Below are positions 15,020 through 24,278 of a stretch of DNA of 24,278 bases, one piece after another. Source of the DNA: an uncultured Clostridium sp. GTDB taxonomy: Bacteria > Bacillota > Clostridia > Clostridiales > Clostridiaceae. Each line of letters opens with the position of its first letter. The stretch's first letter is position 1. Below the pieces are notes generated by a model. That model saw only the letters and a program-made list of their open reading frames with translations, was not told where the DNA came from and did no database searches. The stretch covers positions 1-24,278 of the forward strand of contig CAKVEW010000044.1 of the NCBI GenBank assembly GCA_934746015.1. The letters run 5' to 3'. A program made the position numbers and the translations under genes.

Positions 15020-16402
15020 CTATTCTTCATCTCCCTTTGGCATATACTTTTCAAGATATTCATCTCTAATTCTCTTAAGTTCTGTTTTTGGAAGTATCTT
15101 TAAAAGTTTCCATCCTAATTGTAATGTTTCTTCTATAGTTCTATTTGTAGTAAATCCTTGAGATACATATTGTTCTTCAAAAGCTTCTGCAAACTTAGCA
15201 TATTGCTTATCAGTATCTGATAATGCTGATTCCCCTAAAATAGCTGATAATTCTTTTGCTTGCTTACCTTGAGCATAAGCTGAGAATAATTGGTTCATTG
15301 TATCAGCATGATCTTCTCTAGTCTTATTCTTACCAATACCCTTATCTTTAAGTCTTGATAATGATGGAAGAACATCTATTGGTGGCATAATTCCCTTCTT
15401 ATATAATTCTCTTGAAAGTATAATTTGCCCTTCTGTAATATATCCAGTTAAGTCTGGAATTGGGTGTGTCTTATCTTCTTCTGGCATAGTTAATATCGGA
15501 ATTTGAGTAATTGATCCTTCTCTTCCTCTAAGTCTACCTGCTCTTTCATATATTGTTGAAAGGTCAGTGTATAAATATCCTGGATATCCTCTTCTACCTG
15601 GAACTTCTTTTCTAGCAGCTGAAACTTCTCTTAATGCTTCTGCATAGTTAGTTATATCAGTCATAATAACTAATACGTGCATTCCTTTTTCATAAGCTAA
15701 GAATTCAGCAGTTGTAAGAGCCATTCTAGGTGTTGCTATTCTTTCTATAGCTGGGTCTGATGCAAGATTCATAAATAATACTGAATTATCTATAGCACCA
15801 GTTTTATTAAATTCATCAACGAAGAATTGAGATTCCTCAAATGTAATACCAATTGCAGCAAATACAACTGCAAAATTAGAATCTGAATTTAAAACTTTCG
15901 CCTGTCTTGCTATTTGTGCAGCCAATTGTGCATGAGGAAGCCCTGAAGCTGAGAATACAGGTAGCTTTTGTCCTCTAACTAAAGTATTAAGTCCATCAAT
16001 TGCAGAAATTCCTGTTTGAATAAATTCTGATGGATAATCTCTTGATACTGGATTAATAGCTTCACCGTTTATATCAAATCTTTTTTCAGGTATTATATTA
16101 GGACCATTATCTATTGGATGTCCCATACCATCAAATATTCTTCCAAGCATATCTTCTGAAACACCAAGTTCAAGTGGTTTTCCTAAGAATCTAGCCTTTG
16201 TTTCTTTTAAGTTAATTCCTGAAGAACCTTCAAAAAGCTGAACCATTGCTCTTGTTCCATTAATTTCAAGAACTCTTCCTCTTCTTTTTTCTCCAGTTTG
16301 AAGTTCTACTTCAACTAATTCATCATATTTTACACCTTCAACGCCTTCAACAACCATTAAAGGTCCTACAACTTCTGTTACTGTCTTATATTCTCTAAGC
16401 AT
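15020..16402 (-). CDS. ntpB: V-type ATP synthase subunit B (regulatory, non-catalytic)
   Basis: This 460-aa protein is the non-catalytic partner in the A3B3 head and contributes to the nucleotide-binding interface. It begins [20 protein letters not shown], the usual N-terminal barrel. In place of a Walker A loop it has [18 protein letters not shown] (about 151-168), as expected of B subunits. Also visible are [18 protein letters not shown] and the central block [20 protein letters not shown]. The length matches family norms. Its ATG overlaps the end of ntpA by 8 nt, indicating coupled translation, which suits the 3:3 stoichiometry. Confidence 0.97.
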   Translation of the reverse strand: MLREYKTVTEVVGPLMVVEGVEGVKYDELVEVELQTGEKRRGRVLEINGTRAMVQLFEGSSGINLKETKARFLGKPLELGVSEDMLGRIFDGMGHPIDNGPNIIPEKRFDINGEAINPVSRDYPSEFIQTGISAIDGLNTLVRGQKLPVFSASGLPHAQLAAQIARQAKVLNSDSNFAVVFAAIGITFEESQFFVDEFNKTGAIDNSVLFMNLASDPAIERIATPRMALTTAEFLAYEKGMHVLVIMTDITNYAEALREVSAARKEVPGRRGYPGYLYTDLSTIYERAGRLRGREGSITQIPILTMPEEDKTHPIPDLTGYITEGQIILSRELYKKGIMPPIDVLPSLSRLKDKGIGKNKTREDHADTMNQLFSAYAQGKQAKELSAILGESALSDTDKQYAKFAEAFEEQYVSQGFTTNRTIEETLQLGWKLLKILPKTELKRIRDEYLEKYMPKGDEE

Positions 16403-18176
16403 CTAGAACACCTCCTTCTTCAGTTATTAGTGTATCTATAGCAGATTTTAATTCTAATTCAATTTCATCTATCTTCTTTATATTATCTTCATGAATATAC
16501 TTACTTCTTGCTATTTTATCTCTAATTTCACCTAAGCCTAAAATTTTATTTAAATATACACCTGCTTTTAATGCTCTTTCCGCTTCTTTTCTGAAAAGAA
16601 GTATTAACTTTAGCATTTTATATTGTTTATCTAATGAAGCATATGTATCAACTTCATGGAATGCATTTTGTTGAAGATAGTCTTCTCTTATTGACTTAGA
16701 TACTTCTAATTTAAGTCTATCCATTTCAGATAAAGCATCAATTCCAACAAGACTTACTATTTCTTGAAGTCCTGATTCTTCTTGAAGTAAAGTCATAGCT
16801 TCTTGTCTTAATGTTGACCAATCTGAGGCAACTTCTTCATTCATCCATGTATCAATTGTATCTGCATATAATGAATATGAATTTAACCAATTTATTGATG
16901 GGAAATGTCTCTTATACGCTAATTGAGCATCTAATCCCCAGAAAACTTTAACAATTCTAAGAGTTGCTTGAGTAACTGGCTCAGATAAATCTCCTCCTGG
17001 AGGTGATACTGCTCCAATAGCTGTTACAGCACCTTCTCTACCATCTTTACCTAAGCATATTACCTTACCAGCTCTTTCGTAATAATCAGCAAGTCTTGAT
17101 CCAAGATAAGCTGGATATCCTTCATCCCCTGGCATTTCTTCAAGTCTTCCTGACATTTCTCTTAGTGCTTCTGCCCATCTTGATGTTGAGTCAGCCATTA
17201 TTGAAACTGAATATCCCATGTCTCTAAAATATTCTGCAATAGTTATTCCTGTATATATACAAGCTTCTCTAGCTGCAACTGGCATGTTTGATGTATTGGC
17301 AATAAGAACTGTTCTCTTCATTAAGCTTTCACCAGTCTTAGGGTCTTTAAGTTCTGGGAATTCATTAAGAACATCTGTCATTTCATTACCACGTTCTCCA
17401 CATCCAACATATACAACTATTTCAGTATCTCCCCATTTAGCAACTTGGTGCTGAACTACTGTCTTACCAGCTCCGAATGGTCCTGGAACTGCTGCTGCAC
17501 CTCCTTTAGCAACTGGGAAAAATGTATCTATAACTCTTTGACCTGTTGTCATAGGAGCATCTGGTTTTAATTTTCTTGCATATGGTCTTCCTTTTCTTGC
17601 TGGCCATTTTTGCATTAAAGTGACTTCTTTATCACCACTTTCAGTTTCTACTACACAAACTGTATCAACTATAGTGAAATCTCCTGATTTAATTTCCTTT
17701 ATAGTCCCTTTTATTCCATATGGAATCATAATTTTATGAAGAATTACTGAAGTTTCTTGAACTGTTCCAATTATATCTCCAGTTTCTACTACATCCCCTA
17801 CTTGTGCTGTAGGATTAAATCTCCAAATTTTTTCTCTATTTAAAGATTTTACAGCTACACCTTTTTTCAAAAATGGTGAGTTTGCAGCCTTCTCAAAAGC
17901 ATCAAGTGGCCTTTGAATACCATCAAACATTGATTCAATAAGACCTGGTCCTAATTCTATACTTAACGGTTCTCCAGTAGTAATTACTGGATCCCCTGGT
18001 CCAATTCCTGTAGTTTCTTCATAAACTTGGATAGATGCCTTATCATTTCTCATTTCTATGATTTCTCCAATAAGACCTTTCTCTCCAACCTTTACCATAT
18101 CGAATATATTTGCTTCTTCCATCCCTTCAGCTACAACTAAGGGACCTGCAACCTTTATAATCTTTCCGGTCTTCAA
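16395..18176 (-). CDS. ntpA: V-type ATP synthase subunit A (catalytic)
   Basis: This 593-aa catalytic subunit hydrolyses or makes ATP in the cytosolic head. The Walker A loop is GPFGAGKT (232-239), followed by [10 protein letters not shown] (257-266) and the block [16 protein letters not shown] carrying the Walker B aspartate region. The long non-homologous insert that separates A subunits from F-type beta is present (about 115-200). No intein is seen. The start is TTG at 18176, giving [19 protein letters not shown] as in relatives; AGG lies about eight bases upstream. It follows the F-subunit gene by 17 nt and overlaps ntpB. Confidence 0.97.
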   Translation of the reverse strand: MKTGKIIKVAGPLVVAEGMEEANIFDMVKVGEKGLIGEIIEMRNDKASIQVYEETTGIGPGDPVITTGEPLSIELGPGLIESMFDGIQRPLDAFEKAANSPFLKKGVAVKSLNREKIWRFNPTAQVGDVVETGDIIGTVQETSVILHKIMIPYGIKGTIKEIKSGDFTIVDTVCVVETESGDKEVTLMQKWPARKGRPYARKLKPDAPMTTGQRVIDTFFPVAKGGAAAVPGPFGAGKTVVQHQVAKWGDTEIVVYVGCGERGNEMTDVLNEFPELKDPKTGESLMKRTVLIANTSNMPVAAREACIYTGITIAEYFRDMGYSVSIMADSTSRWAEALREMSGRLEEMPGDEGYPAYLGSRLADYYERAGKVICLGKDGREGAVTAIGAVSPPGGDLSEPVTQATLRIVKVFWGLDAQLAYKRHFPSINWLNSYSLYADTIDTWMNEEVASDWSTLRQEAMTLLQEESGLQEIVSLVGIDALSEMDRLKLEVSKSIREDYLQQNAFHEVDTYASLDKQYKMLKLILLFRKEAERALKAGVYLNKILGLGEIRDKIARSKYIHEDNIKKIDEIELELKSAIDTLITEEGGVLDA

Positions 18177-18193
18177 ATTACTAACCTACCTTC

Positions 18194-18514
18194 CTATAAA
18201 ATATTAACGCCAACAGCTTTTTCCACACTATCACTAATTCTCTTAAGTCCAATATTTAATGAACCTTGATTACTTGGAATTAATATTACAGATGGAAGTA
18301 TTTCTTCGTTATAACGTGCTATAGTTTCTTCAATATTTTGAGCTACTTGTTCAGTAACAAATATTACCGCATAATTATTCCTAGCACAATTATCTACAGC
18401 TCTTCTCGCTTCATCCGCCTCTACTACTGGAAATACATCTATTCCTAAAGCTTTAAAGGCTAAAACTGAATCTTTATCCCCAACTACGCCTATTTTCTTA
18501 TGCATATATATCAC
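18194..18514 (-). CDS. ntpG: V-type ATP synthase subunit F
   Basis: Subunit F (NtpG in Enterococcus naming, AtpF elsewhere) binds the central stalk with subunit D. The 106-aa protein has the usual N-terminus [20 protein letters not shown] and the Rossmann-like core [13 protein letters not shown] and [10 protein letters not shown]. The frame opens with GTG at 18514, four bases after AAAGG inside the end of ntpC; an in-frame ATG at 18505 is the alternative and would give 103 aa. The overlap with ntpC of up to 17 nt suggests coupled translation. Confidence 0.93.
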   Translation of the reverse strand: MIYMHKKIGVVGDKDSVLAFKALGIDVFPVVEADEARRAVDNCARNNYAVIFVTEQVAQNIEETIARYNEEILPSVILIPSNQGSLNIGLKRISDSVEKAVGVNIL

Positions 18515-19499
18515 GCAACCTTTCTCTTATTACTTCCTCAGCAATATTATTAAGCTTGCCAACCATTATAATTCTTATTACTTTTATTTCTGTTTCCTTA
18601 GCATAAATATAAGATAATAATTTTTCTGGTCCAAAGGTAACCAACTTAGAATCTTTCATTAATTCCATAATATAGTTATCACTTAACTTTTCTAAAAGAC
18701 TTGCAGACTCTGTTGTAATATATCCTTCAAAGCCTTCTTTAATTAATTCTGAATAAATAGTACTTTGTAGTTTTGACATTATATTCTCTGGTGATTCATT
18801 TAGTAGAGAAATTAATTTACTACTATCTATAGCACCACCATCAACTATTACCTCTTGTGCAAAGTCTCTTCCCTTATTTTGTTTCTTAATTCTAAGCAAA
18901 GTTCTTATATTAGTAGAATCAATCATGGCTTTAACTAAATTATCTATAAATTTATAATTTAAAGATTTATTAAGTTCTACTAATTCCTTATACATATATT
19001 TATCAATAATTATATCTATCTTTTGAGGATCCTTAGTTTCTTCAAAAGCCTTCATAGCTTCTTGAATTCCTTTGCCTAAAGTTCCATTTAAACTTTTTAA
19101 ATTATCTGAATCTATCTTACGCTTAACTTCATGTAAGTCTAAATTTCCTAGCTTAATAAGCATTGATGATAAATCCTTACCTAGTACTTTTTCTTTTAAA
19201 AGAACCTTAGCATTATGATAATCATACTTCAAGCTCATTATCTTAACCACATCTTTAATAGGGCTTATTTCATAAACCAAATCATATACTCTTTTTAATT
19301 CCGCTGATAGTATATCTTCATAATCTTCTGGTCTTTTTACTTTTGATGAAACATTTGAGTATTCTGTTTCATTTAATATTCTAAGTACTTCACTAGCTGA
19401 ATTGACTTCTATCATTCTCTCAACTTTTGCCTTATCAAGAAGTCTAGTTTCTAAAACCCATATTCTTGATACTGCCTGGGTAAATTTCATTACATCCAT
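18498..19499 (-). CDS. ntpC: V-type ATP synthase subunit C
   Basis: Subunit C (relative of eukaryotic subunit d) caps the membrane c-ring and links it to the central stalk. The 333-aa length is normal. The start [20 protein letters not shown] and the conserved [22 protein letters not shown] (only key residues named: KYDYHNAK near 109-116) fit the family, and the end [16 protein letters not shown] (about 304-319) is highly typical. GGAGGG lies six bases before the ATG at 19499. It starts 12 nt after ntpE and overlaps the next gene. Confidence 0.93.
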   Translation of the reverse strand: MDVMKFTQAVSRIWVLETRLLDKAKVERMIEVNSASEVLRILNETEYSNVSSKVKRPEDYEDILSAELKRVYDLVYEISPIKDVVKIMSLKYDYHNAKVLLKEKVLGKDLSSMLIKLGNLDLHEVKRKIDSDNLKSLNGTLGKGIQEAMKAFEETKDPQKIDIIIDKYMYKELVELNKSLNYKFIDNLVKAMIDSTNIRTLLRIKKQNKGRDFAQEVIVDGGAIDSSKLISLLNESPENIMSKLQSTIYSELIKEGFEGYITTESASLLEKLSDNYIMELMKDSKLVTFGPEKLLSYIYAKETEIKVIRIIMVGKLNNIAEEVIRERLRDIYA

Positions 19500-19511
19500 C
19501 TCTTACCCTCC

Positions 19512-20102
19512 TTAATCAAATAACACATTTGCTACTTCAAACTCCAATTCATCTTTTAATGAACTTACTAAAGCTTCATAGGTATTATTTATTTCTATTC
19601 CATTCCTTTCAAGAATGAATCCACCTTTAAAATTTCCAACCTTAGGACTAAGTTTTATATTACCCTTATCACCTAATGATTGATTTAAATCATATATAAA
19701 AGTAAGATCTACTAATTCCATTCCTTCTTTATTTAAAATTAAATTTTGTTCACCTATTTCACCTAAAGAAAGTATTGAATTTTTAATAAACCTTAAAAAA
19801 TCATCTCCAGAAATAGAAGATAATACATCTATACTTTTTTCAAAAACTTCTTTTATAACTTCTTGTTTTGCAGATAATTTATTATTTCTAACCTTTAGAG
19901 AAGCAGAAGATATTATTCTTTCTTTTCTGCTCTTAGCTTCAACCTCAGCCTTGTGTATAATTTCTTTTTCTAGTTCCTTGGCTTTAGCTATTTTCTTTGA
20001 AAGAATTTTATTCTTTTCTTCTTCAGCAGAAGCTAGAATATTTTCCTTTCTTTCTTCAGCATCCCTAAGGATTTTAGAAGTTAAATTATTTATATTTGCC
20101 AT
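19512..20102 (-). CDS. ntpE: V-type ATP synthase subunit E (peripheral stalk)
   Basis: Subunit E pairs with the G/H-like subunit to form the peripheral stator stalk. This 196-aa protein has a highly charged N-terminal coiled coil (about 5-85: repeated EERKENIL, EEEKNKIL, KAKELEKEI patterns) and a globular C-terminal half ending GGFILERNGIEINNTYEALV, characteristic of the family. The ATG at 20102 has GGAGAG eight bases upstream. It lies 18 nt after ntpK. A b-type F-ATPase stalk subunit is ruled out by the context and the C-terminal half. Confidence 0.9.
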   Translation of the reverse strand: MANINNLTSKILRDAEERKENILASAEEEKNKILSKKIAKAKELEKEIIHKAEVEAKSRKERIISSASLKVRNNKLSAKQEVIKEVFEKSIDVLSSISGDDFLRFIKNSILSLGEIGEQNLILNKEGMELVDLTFIYDLNQSLGDKGNIKLSPKVGNFKGGFILERNGIEINNTYEALVSSLKDELEFEVANVLFD

Positions 20103-20120
20103 CGCCTATTCTCTCCAATC

Positions 20121-20618
<498 letters not shown>

Positions 20619-22574
20619 CTAATTTCTTTTGATCCTTATATACTTTTCTGAACTTTTAAATGCTTTAAATGGTCTTCCACCACCATCATAAAACTTACCG
20701 AAATATTCAACATATTGAAGTCTTGCTGTATGGACATAGGCTCCAAGTAAAGATAATCCTAAATTAAATATATGGAATAATACGAAGAATACTGGTCCTA
20801 CTATTATTGCAGCCACTCCTGGTAAGGTGTGTATTAATAAATTTAATGCTCCTGCAATAGATCCTCCTGCAAGTCCTAATGCCATAAGTCTTGTATATGA
20901 CACTAAATCTCCTACATAGCCAGTAATACCATATAAAGCATATAATCCTTGACCAGCCTTTGCTCCAAAAGATTTTTCTTCTCTTCCACCAGCAATAACT
21001 ATTAATATAGCACCTATAATTGCTGTAATAATAAATAATGTATTTAAGAAACTTGGTAAACTTAAGAATTTTACTGCCGCAATTCCACCTAGTGATAATA
21101 ATGTTATTATCCAAGATCCTGCATCAAGTAATGCATCTTTGGCTTTACCTATTCTTATTAAACTATAAGCTTTAATAAATAACCCAAAGAAGATTTGAAT
21201 AACTCCTAAGGCTAGAGATAACGCAACTATTGTCATTACATCTTTATTAGTATCTATTAATTTGAATGGCATTGTAATCGCATCTCCAAAGAAAGAACCA
21301 TAAACTAAACCAAAGAATATGGTTGGGAAACTTAAATAGAAGAAAAATTTCATAAAATCTCTCATACTATCACTTAGTTTCAAGAATTTTAGAGCTATAA
21401 TTGAAGCTATTAGTACTATTAATCCATATCCTACATCAGCAACCATCATACCAAAGAATATTAAGTAAAATGGTGTAAGAAGTGGAGTTGGATCAATTTC
21501 ATTATATTTGGGATAACTGTACATACCAGTTACACTTTCAAAAGCTGAAACTAACTCCCCATTTTTTAATTTTATAGGAACAGTATCTATTTCCTCTTCT
21601 TTAACATCTTCGAACTCTATGTAATAATCATCATTTAGAACTTTTGAACATATAGTTTTTAATTCTTCACTATCCTCTTCAGCTACCCAGCCTTGTATAG
21701 CACAAACATTTTTAGTCTTTAAAAAGTTACTAGAAACCTTTTTTCTTTCAACCTTGCTTGCAAAATAGTCATAAGCTAATTCTAATTTTTTCAAATCTCC
21801 TTCAAGGACTGATATTTCCTCTTGTACAAAGAACTTTTTAGATTGAAGTTCTTCTATTCTATGTTTAAAATCTAGAATTAGTTTTAATGGTACATCTGCA
21901 TGTTCTGTTTTAAAAGTAGTAAATCCAATGCTTCTTAGAACTTCAGAAATTTCTTCATCATATTCATTATTAGCTAAAATTAATAAATTGATATCATTTG
22001 TACTTCTTGAAATAATTTCAATATAACAATTAGATAATTCTTGAAGTACTGTCTCTTCATAACCTTTAGCTATTGTTCCTAAATAATAAGATGTATTTCT
22101 TAATGTTTTAAGCTCATTTAAAGGAATATCTAAATTTTCCCAAGGAGTTAAAGTATCTATTTCAGATTGTAATTTTGTTATCTCTGAATCTAGCTTTACT
22201 AACTCAGCTTCCTTTTCCTTAGCCTTTTCATAGCTTTCTATCCAGTTAGAAGAATTAACCTTTTCTTCTAATTCATCTAAAGTTAAAGTTAGTTTTTCTT
22301 CTCTTAATGCCTTTAATCCAGATTTTTTAGGAACATATTTATTGAAAAATTCAACTCCAAATTTTGCTTTTGATAAATTTTCTTCATATTTAGAACATTC
22401 TACTTCATCATTATCCTTAGATAACTTTTTCAAATCTTCATATTTTTCAAGAAAATCTTCATCTTGTAAATTAATAAATTCAACATTAGATAAGCCTTGA
22501 ACTTCTTTTAAAAACTTTGGCTTTTTAGATTCAAAGGTAAGCAAAGTGAACTTCTTCATCTTAACTATTGCCAT
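20619..22574 (-). CDS. ntpI: V-type ATP synthase subunit I
   Basis: Subunit I is the membrane stator that forms the ion path against the K ring. The 651-aa protein has a cytosolic N-terminal half (1-360) with coiled coils near 100-140 and 240-275, then about seven to eight membrane segments (about 365-620). The essential arginine is probably Arg562 in LVSYTRLMALGLAGG; the ending HTARLQYVEYFGKFYDGGG (about 615-633) is the usual signature. The ATG at 22574 overlaps the upstream gene by 14 nt and gives MAIVKMKKFTLL, the usual family start; a second Met at 22559 is less likely. Confidence 0.95.
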   Translation of the reverse strand: MAIVKMKKFTLLTFESKKPKFLKEVQGLSNVEFINLQDEDFLEKYEDLKKLSKDNDEVECSKYEENLSKAKFGVEFFNKYVPKKSGLKALREEKLTLTLDELEEKVNSSNWIESYEKAKEKEAELVKLDSEITKLQSEIDTLTPWENLDIPLNELKTLRNTSYYLGTIAKGYEETVLQELSNCYIEIISRSTNDINLLILANNEYDEEISEVLRSIGFTTFKTEHADVPLKLILDFKHRIEELQSKKFFVQEEISVLEGDLKKLELAYDYFASKVERKKVSSNFLKTKNVCAIQGWVAEEDSEELKTICSKVLNDDYYIEFEDVKEEEIDTVPIKLKNGELVSAFESVTGMYSYPKYNEIDPTPLLTPFYLIFFGMMVADVGYGLIVLIASIIALKFLKLSDSMRDFMKFFFYLSFPTIFFGLVYGSFFGDAITMPFKLIDTNKDVMTIVALSLALGVIQIFFGLFIKAYSLIRIGKAKDALLDAGSWIITLLSLGGIAAVKFLSLPSFLNTLFIITAIIGAILIVIAGGREEKSFGAKAGQGLYALYGITGYVGDLVSYTRLMALGLAGGSIAGALNLLIHTLPGVAAIIVGPVFFVLFHIFNLGLSLLGAYVHTARLQYVEYFGKFYDGGGRPFKAFKSSEKYIRIKRN

Positions 22575-22887
22575 GAATCTTCACTATCCTCTCAACGATT
22601 AAATTAATAGCATTATTTTTCTTATCACTGGAAATATTATTTATTTCTTGAACTTCAATTTCACCTTTATCTAATATAGGCTTAGCTTCGTAATTTCCAT
22701 CATCTTCTGCCTTTTTAATTATTTCTTTTTTTCTTAAATTAGCAGACTCTATAATTTTATTGTACTCTTCCTCAGCTAATATACTTGCTTCTTTAATTAT
22801 TTCCTTTGATCTTAAAGTAGCATCTTTAATTATTTTTTCAGCCTGATCTTCAGACTTTTTAATATCATTTATTGCTTCTAATGCCAA
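22561..22887 (-). CDS. V-type ATPase G/H-like peripheral stalk subunit
   Basis: This 108-aa protein is almost entirely charged helix: repeated A-E-x-x-I-I-K and R-x-K-E-I-I-K-x-A patterns (KKSEDQAEKIIKDAT, LRSKEIIKEA, LRKKEIIKKAE) predict a coiled coil over about residues 5-70. Such proteins (NtpF of E. hirae, subunit H or G elsewhere) pair with subunit E in the peripheral stalk, and the place at the head of the operon before ntpI is the expected one. The frame opens with TTG at 22887, with AGGTGGTGAG three bases upstream; no in-frame ATG occurs near. Function rests on context and composition more than on motifs. Confidence 0.85.
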   Translation of the reverse strand: MALEAINDIKKSEDQAEKIIKDATLRSKEIIKEASILAEEEYNKIIESANLRKKEIIKKAEDDGNYEAKPILDKGEIEVQEINNISSDKKNNAINLIVERIVKIHGNS

Positions 22888-22968
22888 AATCTCACCACCT
22901 TTAGTATATTAAATAGTAATAATAATATAGTAATTAATACTTTAAGTAGTATTAAATACTTTTTCTAT

Positions 22969-22996
22969 ATTATACACTATTCCTTATATTTTTCAA
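22969..22996 (-). promoter_or_regulatory. Sigma-A promoter of the V-ATPase operon
   Basis: On the minus strand TTGAAA (22996-22991) and TATAAT (22974-22969) are separated by 16 nt, about 82 nt before the first start codon. The leader between them and the gene holds AT-rich near-repeats of AGTATT and AATACT that could fold. Confidence 0.65.
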
Positions 22997-23084
22997 CATT
23001 TTTATTCATTCTTTGCATAAATATTAATTTTTAAATATATTTTTATATGGTTTGTTTAATAAATTAATATTTATAAAAATTAAT

Positions 23085-24242
23085 TTATATTACATTAATA
23101 TGTATTACATCACCTCCATATCCAAATAAATAATAATCCTTTCCCTTAATTATTATCGAAGAATCTATGAATTTTTTAATGCTTATATTAAAACCTTCCA
23201 AATAATAATTTTTAAATGAATATTTTTCTCTTAGTTTTTCTTTTAGTTCTTCCTCTTCTTTTTTATCAATACCCCTACCAAGGAAATCAGGTATTCCTCT
23301 TTTTTTATTAAAGCTTAAATAATCATATCTTAATATTTCTTTTAATATAAAATTATCTTCTTTTAATATTTCCATATTAAAATCTAAAAATACTCTATAG
23401 TACTCACTATTTCCTATATTTCTATTAAAGTATCCCTTTTTATCAAAATAATCACCTAATTCATAATAAAAGTCAAAAGGTGTATCAAACTTATTAACAA
23501 AATATTTTATTATGTTATTAAATTTTTGAGAATTATAGTATTTATCTACCATTTCTTCTACCTTTTTAAGTTTAATAAGCTCTTCATAACTTATATCATT
23601 TGTTTTTAATATTTCATATGGAGGATATGGTGAATACTTCATTCCATATTCTTCTGCTTCTTCTCTCATTGATGATCCTCTAAGAAGCTTTAAAAATCCT
23701 AATTGTATCTCTTCTGGAGCTATACTATATACATCATTAAAGGATTTTTTAAAAGAATTATAATCTTCTCCTGGAAGACCTGCAATTAAATCAAGATGTT
23801 GCTTAATATTTCTTATTTTAAGAAGTTCATCTACCTTTTCCTTTATATCACTAAAATTAACAAATCTATTTATTTTATTTAAAACTTCATCATTTGTAGT
23901 TTGAACTCCAACTTCAAATTGAAATCTATCCTTAGGTGCTTTTCTTAATAATTCAAGTTCAGCCTCCTTTAAAATATCTGCCGATATTTCAAAATGGAAT
24001 TGAGTATTAGTTTCTTGATTAATTAAAAACTCCCATATAGCCATTGTAAATTTATGATTACAATTAAAAGTTCTGTCTACAAATTTAACTAATCTTACTT
24101 CCTTATCTATAAAATACTGTAATTCTTCTTTTACTCTATCTACATCTAAGAATCTAACACCATGAACAGTAGATGATAGGCAATATTTGCAATTAAATGG
24201 GCACCCACTTAATACAAAACTGATATAAAAAAACAGATGATA
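23085..24242 (-). pseudogene. 5'-truncated radical SAM protein (B12-binding / DUF4080 type)
   Basis: The frame is open from 24242 to the stop at 23085 (385 codons). An ATG exists at 24044, but the radical SAM motif lies upstream of it: SGCPFNCKYCLSS at about 24210-24172 has the CxxxCxxC that binds the [4Fe-4S] cluster. Between the TAG at 24245-24243 and the ATG at 24044 there is no in-frame ATG, GTG or TTG, so the motif cannot be translated normally. The rest looks intact: DLIAGLPGEDY (TIM-barrel part) and a C-terminal region like DUF4080. Relatives normally carry an N-terminal B12-binding domain before YxxSRGCPFNC; here homology stops at SGCPF and a terminator sits directly before it. I infer a deletion of the 5' part. 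A 319-aa product from 24044 would lack the catalytic cysteines. Confidence 0.75.
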
Positions 24243-24261
24243 CTATTTACTAGTATCATCT
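24235..24261 (-). terminator. Rho-independent terminator of a gene beyond the right edge
   Basis: An 11-bp perfect stem, AGATGATACTA (24235-24245) with TAGTATCATCT (24251-24261), has a five-base loop and is followed on the minus strand by G and seven T residues. It points leftward and so ends a minus-strand gene outside the window. It directly precedes the truncated radical SAM frame. Confidence 0.8.
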
Positions 24262-24278
24262 TTAAATTTTATTAATTT

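Noticed and set aside
20737..20748. A match to the hairpin-repeat loop core (TAGGCTCCAAGT) inside ntpI
   Set aside because: It lies in conserved coding sequence (the Gly-Ala of the C-terminal signature), has no flanking inverted arms and no T tract. It is a chance match.
20764..21114. 116-codon minus-strand frame inside ntpI
   Set aside because: It is an alternative frame of ntpI with an implausible Tyr/Ile/Asn-rich composition and no start signal.

Overview
The base composition (very AT-rich), Shine-Dalgarno usage, frequent TTG starts and gene content point to a low-GC Firmicute of Clostridium sensu stricto. The anaerobe-type [FeFe]-hydrogenase cluster, the bacterial V-type ATPase operon and an AgrD resembling that of C. 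perfringens support this, but the species cannot be fixed from the window. No rRNA, tRNA, CRISPR array or intact transposase was found. Almost everything is on the minus strand; the one clear plus-strand gene is an AI-2E family membrane protein.

Layout, left to right. 1-129: non-coding, with a possible IS3-type element end. 130-2558: three single genes (GNAT acetyltransferase, lysophospholipase-like alpha/beta hydrolase, ADP-ribose-type Nudix hydrolase), the first two gene ends separated by copies of an unusual palindromic repeat. 2559-2713: divergent promoters. 2714-3850: AI-2E transporter, closed by a bidirectional terminator. 4005-8522: an agr-type peptide-signalling operon reading leftward: DUF5317-like membrane protein, small membrane protein, agrB, agrD (44 aa), a membrane GGDEF + HD-GYP protein, and a Gfo/Idh/MocA oxidoreductase. 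8742-12842: hydCBA, a trimeric NAD-linked [FeFe]-hydrogenase. 13121-14074: a WecA/TagO-type phosphotransferase. 14376-22887: a nine-gene V-type ATPase operon (G/H-like, I, K, E, C, F, A, B, D). 23085-24242: a 5'-truncated radical SAM gene whose catalytic cysteine motif lies in an open frame with no start codon, next to a terminator from a gene outside the window.

How the parts fit. The hydrogenase re-oxidises ferredoxin and NADH in fermentation. The V-ATPase has the c-ring residues of a Na+ pump and would interconvert ATP and an ion gradient. WecA/TagO starts wall glycopolymer synthesis. The agr cluster makes a putative cyclic peptide signal but has no agrC kinase or agrA regulator here. Instead it carries a c-di-GMP synthesis/degradation enzyme in what looks like the same transcript.

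The main unexplained signals are (a) the predicted new autoinducing peptide (ring Cys-Trp-Trp-Ala-Met) tied to c-di-GMP turnover, and (b) three copies of a hairpin element with a conserved 27-nt loop, divergent but self-complementary arms, and a T6 tract on the same strand.
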